From positions 47,685,034 to 47,749,033 of the forward strand of contig NC_133169.1 in the NCBI RefSeq assembly GCF_040802235.1: a stretch of 64,000 nt of DNA, in the 5' to 3' direction. The notes below the pieces were generated by a model that was not told the DNA's origin, searched no databases, and worked only from the letters and a program-made list of their open reading frames with translations. A program made the translations under genes and the position numbers. Below are positions 1-10,192 of this stretch, piece by piece; position 1 is the first letter of the stretch, and the number at the start of each line of letters is the position of its first letter. This stretch comes from Manis javanica. Its lineage: Eukaryota > Chordata > Mammalia > Pholidota > Manidae.

Positions 1-430
1 CACTTTTGGGACTAAATGGGAAGTTTTTCTTTTCATGGCATTGCTGACTAACATGGTTATTCCATTTGGTATTCTCCCATAACTCTATTTCTCTAATTTT
101 CCTATAGAACTCTTCATCACTAATTTCACTAGCATTGCAAAAAAGGGGGACATTCCCACTTTGGTGGAGATGGGGTGTTCAGTGTTTGACTAACGACCTG
201 CAGGGTTGGGTATTCCATGCCAAGATCGCCATCTGGCCCCTGCGTGTTCCATTCTTCAGAACCACTGTCCTGAAAGGCTTCTGGGAAGTTTATGTTCTCC
301 TCCTTTCCATGCTGCTTATCAAAGGTTAGCTTAGCCCTTGGCAAAAATGCAAGCAAAAGCAAAGCCAATAGTATAATGGAGAATAACAAAATCCAGGTGG
401 GTAATAGGTGGAGCCAGCTGTGAAGGTCCC
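1..430. other. Left-edge sequence with a short antisense reading frame
   Basis: No recognised gene. On the minus strand, 389 to 129 encodes 86 codons: a strongly hydrophobic stretch of about 15 residues (rich in L, I and A, ending FLPRAK) and then a hydrophilic acidic segment with an EEW and a single Y-x-x-L-like site (YPTL). This resembles a transmembrane segment plus cytoplasmic tail of a type I membrane protein, or a retroviral env tail. I could not assign a family. Length and composition alone do not establish that it is coding. Confidence 0.25.
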
Positions 431-711
431 TGCTTTGTGGGGGTCTCCTCCAGCCTGAGCTTTGCTACACAGCTTGAGTAGCATGGCTCCTACCAATTCA
501 GCTCATTCAATGTATGTGCAATTCTGTTGCATATTGAGAGTGAACCAGTGAGAGGTTCATAAGGCTAACATGCACTTAGAAAGAGTAAACCTGGGCATGT
601 GTTATAAACACAAGAGTAGCTAATTCTAATAGAAATAAATATGTACTGATGGAAACCTTGAAGACTTAGCAAAAAAATACTGGGAGTCCTTACCTTCTCT
701 TGTCCCACACC
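431..711 (+). other. 5' flank of OR pseudogene 1 (duplicated block A)
   Basis: This stretch aligns by eye with 9000-9227 and 16240-16452. Shared landmarks are the 'gctca(t/c)tca(a)tgta' start, the 'acatgcattta' region, the 'taacacaa' region and the final pyrimidine tract. It represents the upstream intron or promoter side of the OR duplicon. No TATA box is convincing. Confidence 0.6.
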
Positions 712-713
712 AG
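698..713 (+). other. 3' splice acceptor before OR1
   Basis: A pyrimidine tract (ccttctcttgtcccacaccag) ends in AG at 712-713, 17 bases before the ATG at 731. OR coding exons usually follow a 5'UTR intron. The same layout is kept before the other four OR relics. Confidence 0.6.
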
Positions 714-730
714 GTGAACAGAGTGGAGGC

Positions 731-1699
731 ATGACCAATGTTACAGCAGTGATGGGATTCTTCCTCATGGAATTCTCTGACTCCAGGGAGCTCCAGGTTG
801 TACATGCCTTTCTGTTCGTGCTCATTTATGTCCCATCCCTGCTGGGGAATCTCCTCATCATTGCCCTTGTCACTTGGACCCGTGTCTTCACACCCCCATG
901 TACTTTTTCCTGAGGAACTTATCATTCCTTGATGTTTGTCTCATTTCCGTCACAGTTCCAAAACTTATTCTGGAGGCTCTAACCCACAGGAGCCTCATTT
1001 CTCTCCCAGGATGTGTAGCACAGGTCTTCCTGGTGACTCACCTCGCAGCATCTGAGCTGTCCATTCTCACGGGCATGTCTTAGGACCGCTATGTGGCCGT
1101 CTGTCACCCTCTGCACTATGGCACCATCATGAGCAGGGCCGTCTGTGTGAGGATGACGGCTGCCTCCTGGTGCACTGGGAGTCTCTTTGGGGTCTTATAC
1201 TCAGCTGGAACATTTTCTTTGTCTTTTTGTGACTCCAGAAAAGTCCCTCCATTATTCTGTGATGTGCCCTCCTCCTGAAGATTTCTTGCTCAAAAACACA
1301 CATTACCATTGATACTGTAGTATCTGGTGTCATATTTGGAATTTGCTGTTTAGTTTGTATTGGTTATTCATATATTTGTATTTTCAATATAGTGTTCAGG
1401 ATGCAGTCATTACAAAGGAAGTCAAAAGCCTTCTCCACCTGCCTGCTTCATCTCATAGTTGTGACAACATTTCTTATAACAGCCACCAGTGCCTATCTGA
1501 AGCCTGTTCCTGATTCCCCACATCTTGTAGATTTTTTGCTGACTGTGTTTATGCTGTATTACCTCCTTCTTTGAATCCCATCATATATAGCCTAAAAAAC
1601 AAGGAAATCAAAGCGGCTTTGGGGAAGATTCAATGGAAAATTTATCATTACAGGTTTTATGGGGAAAACAATAGAACTAGTAATAGAACTAGTATGTAG
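731..1699 (+). pseudogene. Olfactory receptor pseudogene 1, OR14-like
   Basis: Class II odorant receptor (seven-helix GPCR) relic. Pieces in three frames cover the whole receptor: TM1 with GNLLII, the PMYFFL box after IC1, DRYVAV at the end of TM3, KAFSTC before TM6, and a TM7 remnant with NPIIYS. Sequence style (SDSRELQV near the N-terminus, FSLSFCDSRKVP, YLKPVPDSP) is that of the OR14 family. Visible lesions are single-base losses near 872 (in the codons before LDxCLHTP), near 1272 (CDVPS/LLKISC) and near 1551 (TM7), plus a TAG at 1081-1083 where the Tyr before DRY is expected. The parental-frame stop is TAG at 1697-1699. It is not functional. It is nearest in sequence to pseudogenes 2 and 3, with which it shares flanks. 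Confidence 0.93.
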
Positions 1700-3445
1700 C
1701 AGGATTAAATTCTGTTTTTCAAAGTTCTTAAGGATTTTGTGACCTAGTATAAATAGTTTAATAACTCTATTAAACAATGTGTTATTTTACTTAGAGATAC
1801 CAGAATAAGGTTCATGATTATTAATCAACTGTGATTTTCTCTGAACATTTGAAAAGATGAATACTTTTTACTTAGAGAACACTTTACTGAAATCAGCTTC
1901 AGAAATGCTACTATAAGTCCCTGAGGAGTCTGCCAGGGTGTCCCTGCCCTCATCACTGTCACCTGTGAATATGATATCTTGCTTGGCTAGTGTGACTTTG
2001 AGGGTATGGTTAAACTAAGGAGCTTTTGATGTGGAGATTTTACTGGAGTTTCCAGATGTACCTACTGTAGTCATATAAACATAAATGTGGAAGGCGTTTT
2101 AGCCATTGTCAGTTAGAAACATGTCAATGGAAGAATGGTCTTAAATTGCTGGCTTTCAGGATGGATGATGACCATGAGCCAAGGAATGTGGGCAGACTCT
2201 AGAGGGCTGGCAGTTTATGGAAATGGATTTCCACTAGGCCACCAGCCAGGAATGCAGCCAGGCCATGTTCTCCTGGTTTTTAGCATAGTGTAACCTGCCT
2301 TGGTCAATAAATGGCAGTGCTGTACAACAATAATGAAATGTTTTTAAACCACAAAATGTGTGACAGTCAGTTACAGTAGTGAGAGAAAACTAGCAGACAC
2401 AGAAAACCCTTGTCCACAGAAGTGTTTTTTAAATCAGAATTTCTGGTAGGAGCAGGTATGCCTACTGTGAAACTGAAGTTAAGGAATATTGAAAAGAAGA
2501 AACTCACAATCTGTATTCTCAACATTTTTACAATTTGGCTAAAAATTTGTGTTTGCAGAATATTTTTGCATTTATTCATTGTTATATTACAAATAAATAA
2601 GAGATTAATATACTTTCATTAGTAGTTTTAGTTGTTGGACTTCCAAAATTGCATGAAAAATAGATTGGGATTTCTTTGCTGAATGTTTTCAATTAATCAC
2701 TTCCCTAATTCCTGATTTTTCCCTAATTATTGTTATTTTGTTATAACTAATACTCTACTGAGGAAAGTTTCATTTTTGCCAATTAAAATTTCTTTTCACA
2801 ACTTAAAGCTGACTTTTAACATTACTTCTAATACACTTTTATATATTAAACTGGATATTAAAGTGTATTTCATACTGTATGTATGGATTAAAAACTACTG
2901 AAAATCATTAGCTTAAGTTTCCATGGAAATATTGCAAGCAGATCGGCACTTAGAGCAGGCTGACTGTTGTGGGGAAAAACGGTTTAGACACTTAATGGAA
3001 CAGAGAGGGGAAGATCAGTTTTGAATAGCTATTCAGTTATTTTTATTGCTCAAATTCATGAGAGGTCTGAGGAAAAAGATTAGTTGTATGACATTGCTTG
3101 CTGGGCAGCAATTTTCAGCTGCTTTTTAACAGCAACGAGTTTTTGAAATTTGGTTTTATAGAGTGGAGGAATGTATAGAAATAAGTCATTGTTAGGGACA
3201 CTGGGAAATTTTCAGTTGGCCAATATTCTGAGTTCTGGGACATTATTTTCCAGTCTGAGCCATATATTCACTCATATATATTTCAAGAACACTTTGACCT
3301 ATACTATTTTAATTATATGGCATTACTTTTCACACAATATTTGATATGTGATGTCTACCATTACCCTCAATATCATGGTTAACCTCAATATCATATATTG
3401 GATTTAGCACAGTTTTATTCTAATTTGGAACATGGAACTTGTCAG
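1700..3445 (+). other. 3' flank of OR1, duplicated block A
   Basis: No gene seen. It matches 10193-11960 and 17305-19060 piece by piece. Examples are the 'gacctagtataa' motif just after the OR stop, the 'ccatgagccaaggaatgtgggcag' segment near 2172 (again near 17768), and 'ttttcagttggccaatattct' near 3211 (again near 18777). The matches show that the duplicated unit runs at least 1.7 kb past the receptor. Confidence 0.7.
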
Positions 3446-3639
3446 ATAGTTAAGTGTGTGTGGACTGTATCTGCCTGCCAGTAAACTTCCCCCGCTGCTT
3501 CTTGCAGCCTCTCATCTCTTGCTCCCCTTGAGGGGGTGAAGAGGGTCATAGTCTCCATCACTACAAGAGCTAAGGACCAGAATAAGCCTCCATCTCTGAC
3601 ACAGCAACTACAAACCAAAATCAACTAAACAACCAAACA

Positions 3640-4585
3640 AAAATCTCAATAAAAAGGGGGCAGAGGACCTGAACATATATTTTTCCAAAGAAGAAATACA
3701 AATGCCAACAGATGCATGAAAAGATGCTCCACATCACTAATCATCTGGGAAATATGAATCAAAACCACAGTGAAATATCACCACACATCAGTCAGAATAA
3801 CCACTATCCAATATAAAGAAAATAAAAAGTGTTAGCAATGATGTGGAGAAATGGGAACCCTCCTACACTATTTAGTGGTAATGTCAATTGGTTCAGCCAA
3901 TTGAGGTATGAAGATTCCTCAAATATCTAAAAATAAGAATACCACATGACACAGTAATTCCACCTCTAGGATTTAACCCAGAGAAAACATAATCCTAGAC
4001 TTGAAAGGATACATGCACCACCATGTTCTTTGCCACATTATTTGCAAAAGCGAAGATATGGAAGCAACCACAGTGTCCATCAGTAGATGAATGGGTAAAG
4101 AAGGAGTGGTACATATACACCAAGGAATATTATGCAGCCATAGGAAAGAAAGAAATCTTGCCATTTGCAACAACATGGATGGGCATAGATGGTATTATGT
4201 TAAGTGAAATAAGTCAGGGAGATAAGGACAAATGCCATATGATTCCACTTATTTGTTTAATAAAAAAAGAAAAAAGAAATGAACAAAATAGCAGTAGACT
4301 CACAGACACTGATAAGGGACTGGTGGTTACTATGGGGGAGGGGTAAGGTCTGAAGGGCACAAAAATTCTCAATCACAATATAACTTGGTCATGGAGACAG
4401 GACTGCAGCACGGGAAACCCAGCCAGCGAACCTCTGACATCTCCTGTGTGGACAAATAGTGGCAGCAATGCTCAGGGTGAGGGTTTAACCAAACAGTTTA
4501 CTGTTGAACCACTGTGCTGTGTACTTGAAACCAATGTAGCAGTGTATATCAACCATACATCAATAAAAAAAAGATACTAAAAAAT
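3640..4585 (+). mobile_element. L1 3' end fragment (5'-truncated)
   Basis: Sense L1 ORF2 C-terminal sequence. The frame 4023-4346 carries the typical block ending with CPSVDEWVKKEWYIYT, EYYAAI and the ISQGDKDKC block, all diverged. It is followed by an L1 3'UTR and an A-rich tail (tcaataaaaaaaag) near 4560-4575. It is old and broken. Confidence 0.8.
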
Positions 4586-4917
4586 CCCCACATGAGCCAT
4601 CATTTCACACCTGTCAGAATTGATACCTTCTAAAAAGAAGGAATAACTGTGTGAGCAAAAATGTGGGAAAAGGAAACCTTTGCACAATGTTGCTCAGAAG
4701 GTAAACTGATGCAGCCACTACGGAAAATAGTATGGAGCTCATTTTAAAATTTAAATGAAGAACTAACATATGATTCAGCATTTCCACTTTTGTGTGTTTA
4801 CACAGAGAAAATGTTAACATTAATTTGGAAATGTTTTGAAGTCCTATGCTCATTGGTTAATAACCAAGATATGGTAGAAACTTCTTCCCACAGATAGATA
4901 ATTGGATAAAGAAAATG

Positions 4918-4980
<63 letters not shown>

Positions 4981-5335
4981 GGATTACTAATGGAAATGAC
5001 ATAATATCATTTCCAACAACATGGATGGCCATAGAGTATATTAGGATAAATAAGATATGTGAGACTGTTCAAGTTAATAACATATGATTCAACATAAATT
5101 TGGAATCTAAGAAACATACCAAATGATGAAGCAAAATGAAATAAAACAGACACATCCTCACAATTACAGAGAACAATCTCATGGTTGCCACAGGTGAGGG
5201 GTGTGAGTGCTGGTAAAGGAGCTGAGGGGGAATTTGAGTCACAAGCTTGCAGTTACATAGTTAATAAATCACAGGTATATAAACTACAGTATAAGGAATA
5301 TTGCCTGGAACATTTCACTGAAATATAGTTGATAC
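4586..5335 (+). mobile_element. Second, older L1 ORF2/3'UTR fragment
   Basis: It repeats the order of L1 landmarks: the 'catttcacacctgtcagaat' block, 'cactacggaaaatagtatgga', 'gattcagcatttccactttt', then an ORF2 end block and 3'UTR-like sequence with 'catggttgccacaggtgagggg'. It is more diverged than its neighbour and is split by a TA microsatellite. Confidence 0.7.
4922..4978. repeat. (TA)n microsatellite
   Basis: An uninterrupted TA run of about 28 units inside the old L1 fragment. Confidence 0.97.
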
Positions 5336-5800
5336 AGAATATTGCATTTGTTTCAAGTATATAACATAGTGTTTCAGCAGTTTATTTACAATTATGAAAT
5401 GCTCAGCCCAATTAGTATAGTTACTATCTGTCATCATTGACAGACATTACACTATTATTTACTATATTGTCCACTCTGTACTTTCATCCCAATGACTAAT
5501 TTATAACTGAAATATTTGTGCCTCTTTGTATCCTTCACATATGTCTTCCACATCCTCCTACCCTGTGCTCATGGTAGATTTTAGTTTCTACTCTGGGATA
5601 ATGAGTCTATTTCTGTTTAGTTCATTAATTTTTTGTATTGTTTCTTTGGTTCCATGTGTAACTGAAATCTATTCTCAGGTTTCTTCTATTTGTTTTTCCT
5701 TTCCATTATTATGGAGAAATGACTGGCATACATCACTGTATAAGTTTAAGCTGTGCACCATGATGGTTTGATTTGCACATATTGTGGAACGATGACCAAA
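5336..5800 (-). mobile_element. Probable antisense L1 3'UTR fragment
   Basis: The order 'aaatatagttgata', 'gtttcaagtatataacatagtg', 'atttacaattatgaaatg' and 'actatattgtccactctgta' resembles the reverse strand of old mammalian L1 3' ends. Assignment is by recollection of the pattern only. Confidence 0.45.
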
Positions 5801-6486
5801 ACAGGTTTAGGTAACATCCATCATGTCATAGACACCATAGGAAGGAAAGAAAATTCCTTTTGTGTTGAGAACTCTCAGGATCTACTCGTCTCCTCACAAT
5901 TACAGAACCCAGACCCCATATTTTCTTTTAGTTTTTGTCAAGTGCGTTTAATTTTTGGCACTGTAATAGTGCCACAAAGAGAATATTGAATGAGGAATTA
6001 GAAGTAATGTCCTGTCTTTTCATGGTTGGCTCACTTTGTGGTTGTTTCTGGTATTTCTCCTTCCATCGTTCATGGACTGGTGGCCATTCAAGAAAGATAC
6101 TGGGAGTGAGAGAGGAGCAGAGGCACAGAATGAGTAGGATGGCCACACATTATTAAGAAAAATACATATTTATTTCCTCTAGAGTGAAATAAAATAGGAA
6201 ATAAATTACACAATATATATTTTTTTATTTGGAGAGGCCCAGTAATATATTTCCAATAATATTTATACCCATGAAAAGTAAGAGCATGAGACGCGGAGTG
6301 TGATGCACTACAGATTCCTGCAGGGCTTACATGCCACTGGCTGCTCCGGGCTAATAAGTTCTCATACAGAACTGCACTCCTGGTCCCCAGGACAATCATG
6401 CTTGTATCTCAATCCACAGCTTTCCCAAAGGACAATGTTTAACAAACTGAACAGGAGTTCAGGCTCTTTAAAAACACAATAAGAGT
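5801..6486 (+). other. Duplicated spacer, copy in the A-B interval
   Basis: No gene seen. Positions 6060-6480 match 12085-12490, sharing the 'catggactggtggccattca'-type segment, the 'gaggcacaga' segment, and 'tttcccaaaggacaatgttt' at 6421 versus 12453. A separate short piece near 5935 (ttgtcaagtgcgttta) resembles 13488, which lies out of order, so part of the interval is rearranged. Confidence 0.6.
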
Positions 6487-7670
6487 CTTCATGAACATAT
6501 CTCCCCGGGCAAGGGAAACAAAAGCAAAAATGAACAAGTGGGACTATATCAAGCTGAAAAGCTTCTGTACAGCAAAGGACACCACCAATAGAACAAAAAG
6601 GCAGCCTACAGTACAGGAGAAGATATTCATAAATGACAGCTCCAATAAAGGGTTGACATCCAAAGTATATAAAGAGCTCATGCACCTTAACAAACAAAAA
6701 GCAAATAATCCAATTAAAAAATGGGTACAGGATCTGAACAGTCACTTATCCAAAGAAGAAATTCAGATGGCCAACAGACACATGAAAAGATGCTCCACAT
6801 CGCTAGTCATCAGAGAAATGCAAATTAAAACCACAATGAGATATCACCTCACACCAGTAAGGATGGCCACCATCCAAAAGACAAACAACAACAAATGTTG
6901 GCGAGGTTGAAGAGAAAGGGAAACCCTGCTACACTGCTGGTGAGAGTGTAAATTAGTTCAGCCACTGTGGAAAGCAGTATGGAGGTTCCTCAAAAAACAA
7001 AAAAATGGAAATACCATTTGACCCAGGAATTCCACTCCTAGGAATTTACCCCAAGAATGCAGCAGCTCAATTTGAAAAAGGCATATGCACCCCTATGTTT
7101 ATCACAGCACTATTTACAATAGCCAAGAAATGGAAGCAACCTGAGTGTCCATCAGTAGATGAATGGATAAAGAAGATGTGGTACATATACCCAATGGAAT
7201 ATTATTCAGCCATAAGGAGAAAACAAGTCCTGCCATTTGCAACAACATGGATGGAGGTAGAGGGTATTATGCTCAGTGAAATAAGCCAGGTGGAGAAAGA
7301 CAAGTACCAAATAATTTCATTCATCTGTGGAGTATAAGAGCAAAGAAAAACTGAAGGAACAAAACAGCCGCAGACTCACAGAAACCAAGAATGGACTAAC
7401 AGTTACCAAAGGGAAAGGGACTGGGGAGGATGGGTGGGAAGGGAGGGATAAGGGGGGAACAAAAAAGGGGGGGCATTACAATTAGCAGACATAATGTAGC
7501 CAGGGGGTGGCACAGGGAGGGTTGTACAACACAGAAAAGAGAAGTAGTAATTCTACTACACTGATGGACAGTGACTGTAATGGAGTATGTGGGAGGGGAC
7601 TTGGTGATGGGGGAGTCTAGTAAATATAATGTTTCTCATACAATTGTAGATTAATGATACCAAAAAGAAA
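6487..7670 (+). mobile_element. 5'-truncated L1 insertion, 1.2 kb
   Basis: Carries the last third of ORF2 (6491-6910, then 7005-7337 with the IPFDPGIPLLGIYPK block), a G-rich 3'UTR and an A-rich tail near 7660-7670. It aligns with 44113-45285 of the large L1 and so belongs to the same lineage. Flanks ataagagt (6479-6486) and ataagaag (7672-7679) may be a decayed target duplication. The paralogous spacer near 12490 lacks the element, so it inserted after the A/B duplication. Confidence 0.88.
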
Positions 7671-8464
7671 TATAAGAAGAGGGTTCAGACAAGATGAACT
7701 ATATCTCTTTCTCTCTCAAACCATGGAAAAGAAAAAAGTAATGAACAAAATGAAACATTGAGTATCAAGGAATTAGCATTTTGAATCCCAGCCAGTGAGT
7801 ATAAATATTAGTCTTCCTAAGAATGCAGAAGAAGAGATGGAGCAAATGACCATCCTTGGTCTGCATACGACCAGGTAGGTGCAAAGACTTTTAATATGGA
7901 AAGGTAGATTTAAGGAGCTGATACACCTTTTCTTTCTTAGAAGAATATCTATTCTTTCAAAGTATTAACTTTAATGACTTAGTACTTTATTCCTCACATT
8001 TTCTAGAATAAGATTACAGAATCATCTCCAAGGTGTCACAGTCTTTGCTCTATAGCATATATAACACTAAATGTTTTCTGTCTACTGTAGGTATGGTTAT
8101 CCAAATGTTCATAATCAAGATATGTGAGAAATCATTATACTCACATGATGAATAAATAGGGACATGTATCTAAACTTAATCATTTTTATAAAAGAATGAA
8201 GATAGGTTCATTAACATCTGCAACAGGAAACCACATATTTATAATTTTTTTGAACATTTAATTATCTTGCATCTTAAAAACCATGGTAACTGAGATCACA
8301 TGCAGATATTTAAGAGGCTCATCTCATCTGCTCTTTCATCCCTGTAACTATCATATATTATGATAAACTTCTCGTTTGAACTTAATTTTCTTCCCACTGC
8401 AGATTATTGATGGTAAACATCCTTTTTATGTGTCTAAGGTTCCTATCTAAGTGGAATAAGAAAG
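7671..8464 (+). other. Duplicated spacer, continuation
   Basis: No gene seen. It matches 12495-13150: the 'cattttgaatccca' segment, 'accaggtaggtgcaaag' at 7870 versus 12697, the 'gtgtcacagtct' segment, and 'aaaaccatggtaact' at 8278 versus 13065. Confidence 0.6.
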
Positions 8465-8845
8465 AGAAAGAATACCATATGGTTTAACTTATTTGTGGAA
8501 TCTGAATAAAACAAAATAAACCAACAATGAATAGAATCATAAACAGTGAATGGACAGTTGGTTACTTTGGGAGGGGGACAACAGATAGGCTAAGGGGATG
8601 AAGGGGCTAATGAGGTACAAACTTCAAATTATAAAATTATTTAAAAACAGGAATAAAAGTTCACCATCAGGAATATATAACTCAAAATATTGGTAAATCG
8701 TTGTATGGGGACAGATGGTAACTGCATTAGCATGGTGACCATAAAATAATGTATATAATGGATGAATCACTGAATTGTTTACCTGAAACCAATACTGTTT
8801 ATATGCTATGTTTCAATAAAATGTTTAAACAATAAAATAAAAGCT
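8465..8845 (+). mobile_element. L1 3' end fragment shared by blocks B and C
   Basis: L1 3'UTR pattern (ORF2 tail, 'ttggttactttgggaggggg', 'gaatatataactcaaaatat', 'tgtataatggatgaatcactga', terminal 'caataaaataaaag'). A related copy with the same downstream flank lies at 15722-16095, so this insertion predates the B/C duplication. Confidence 0.75.
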
Positions 8846-9227
8846 ATTACTTTTACAAATATTATTCAGTGACTACTTTCTCTCCTTTTGAGCTACTTTA
8901 ATAATTGAATTTGTTATGCAAATGTACTTTTAGAAAATTCAGCTAGTAAGTCAAGAAAAGTGATAAGATACACAATAAATAAGCCCATCCCATAATACAG
9001 AATACTGTTTGAATATTCAGTATCAGCTCACTCAGTGTACATGCCGTCCTAACAATTACTACCTATGACACAAGGAAAGGTTCTTAAGCACAATACGCAT
9101 TTAAGGAGAGTGAGAATGTGCATGTTTTAGTAACACAATCTAGATTAACTTAAACAGAAATGAAAAAGTAGTAATGGAAGACTTTGCAAGAACCTTATAT
9201 GACTCCTTACCCTCTTTTGTCCACGTT
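8846..9227 (+). other. 5' flank of OR pseudogene 2
   Basis: No gene seen. It is paralogous with 16096-16452 (for example 'ataattgaatttgttatg', 'taacacaatctagatta') and in its last 230 bases with 470-711. Confidence 0.7.
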
Positions 9228-9229
9228 AG
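9213..9229 (+). other. 3' splice acceptor before OR2
   Basis: A pyrimidine tract (ctcttttgtccacgttag) ends in AG at 9228-9229. The ATG follows at 9248. Confidence 0.6.
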
Positions 9230-9247
9230 GTGAACAGAGTGGAGGAC

Positions 9248-10192
9248 ATGACCCACCTCACGGCACTGACGGGCTTCTTCCTCCTGGAATTCTCTGACTC
9301 CAGGGAGCCCCAGGTTTCAGTTGCCTTTCTGTTCCTGCTCATTTACATGGCATCCCTCCTGGCGAATCTTCTCATCATCATCCTTGTCACCTTGGACCAT
9401 TCATTGTCTTCACACCCCCATGTACTTCTTCCTGAGGAACTTATCATTCCTTGATGCTTGTCTCATTTCCATCACAGCTCCAAAGTTTGTTCTGGACTCT
9501 CTCCCAGGAGCCTCATTTCTTTCCCAGGATGCCTGTTACAGGTCCTGCTGGTGGCTCACTTTGCCGCATGTGACCTGTTTCTTGACAGCCATGTCCCATG
9601 ACCGCTGTGCAGCCATCTGTCTCCCGCTGCATTACAACATCATGATGAGCAGGGGGTCTGTGTGAGGACGGCACCTGCCTCCTTGGTCCTTGGGAGCATC
9701 ATTGGGGTCTTGTACTCAGCTGGAACCTTCCCTTTATCATTCTGCAGCTCCAGAAAACTCCCTCAGTTTTTCTGTGATGTGCCCTCCCTACTGCTCAGAG
9801 ATATACCCTACCATTGATGTTAGTATTGTGATTGGGCTCATATATGGACTTTTCTGTTTAGTTTCTATAGTTTTTTTCTGGGGGATCTTCTCATCATCAT
9901 CCTTGTCTGACAAGGACAGTCAGAAGCCTTCTCCACCTGCCTGCCTATCTCAGTTGTGATGACATTTCTTATAACAGGTGCCACTGCCTACCTGAAGCCT
10001 GTTCCTGACTCACCACATCTTGTGGATTTTTTAGTGTCTGTGTTCTATGCTGTGTTGCCTCCATTTCTGAACCCAGTAATATACAGTCTAAGAAACAAGC
10101 AAATCAGGGCAGCTTTAGGGAAGGTTATATGGAAACTTTATCATTATAGATTTTATGAGAAAAAGAATAGAACTACTACAAAGAAAGATTAA
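9248..10192 (+). pseudogene. Olfactory receptor pseudogene 2, OR14-like
   Basis: A multi-lesion OR relic. It begins MTHLTALTGF and keeps TM1 (with ANLLII in place of GNLLII), then loses frame near 9395-9400 (extra bases before the HTPMYFFL box). ECL1/TM3 carries several small losses. The TM3 end reads HDRCAAI, so the DRY tyrosine is Cys. The frame stops near 9663, TM5 is disrupted around 9800-9930, and TM6-TM7 are recovered in frame (YLKPVPDSP, NPVIYSLRNKQI) to the stop at 10190-10192. The C-terminal tail is extended, like pseudogene 1 (HYRFYEKKNRT). Relationship to pseudogene 3 is closest. Confidence 0.92.

Noticed and set aside
4922-4978. TATA-like promoter
   Set aside because: A pure TA microsatellite inside an L1 remnant.
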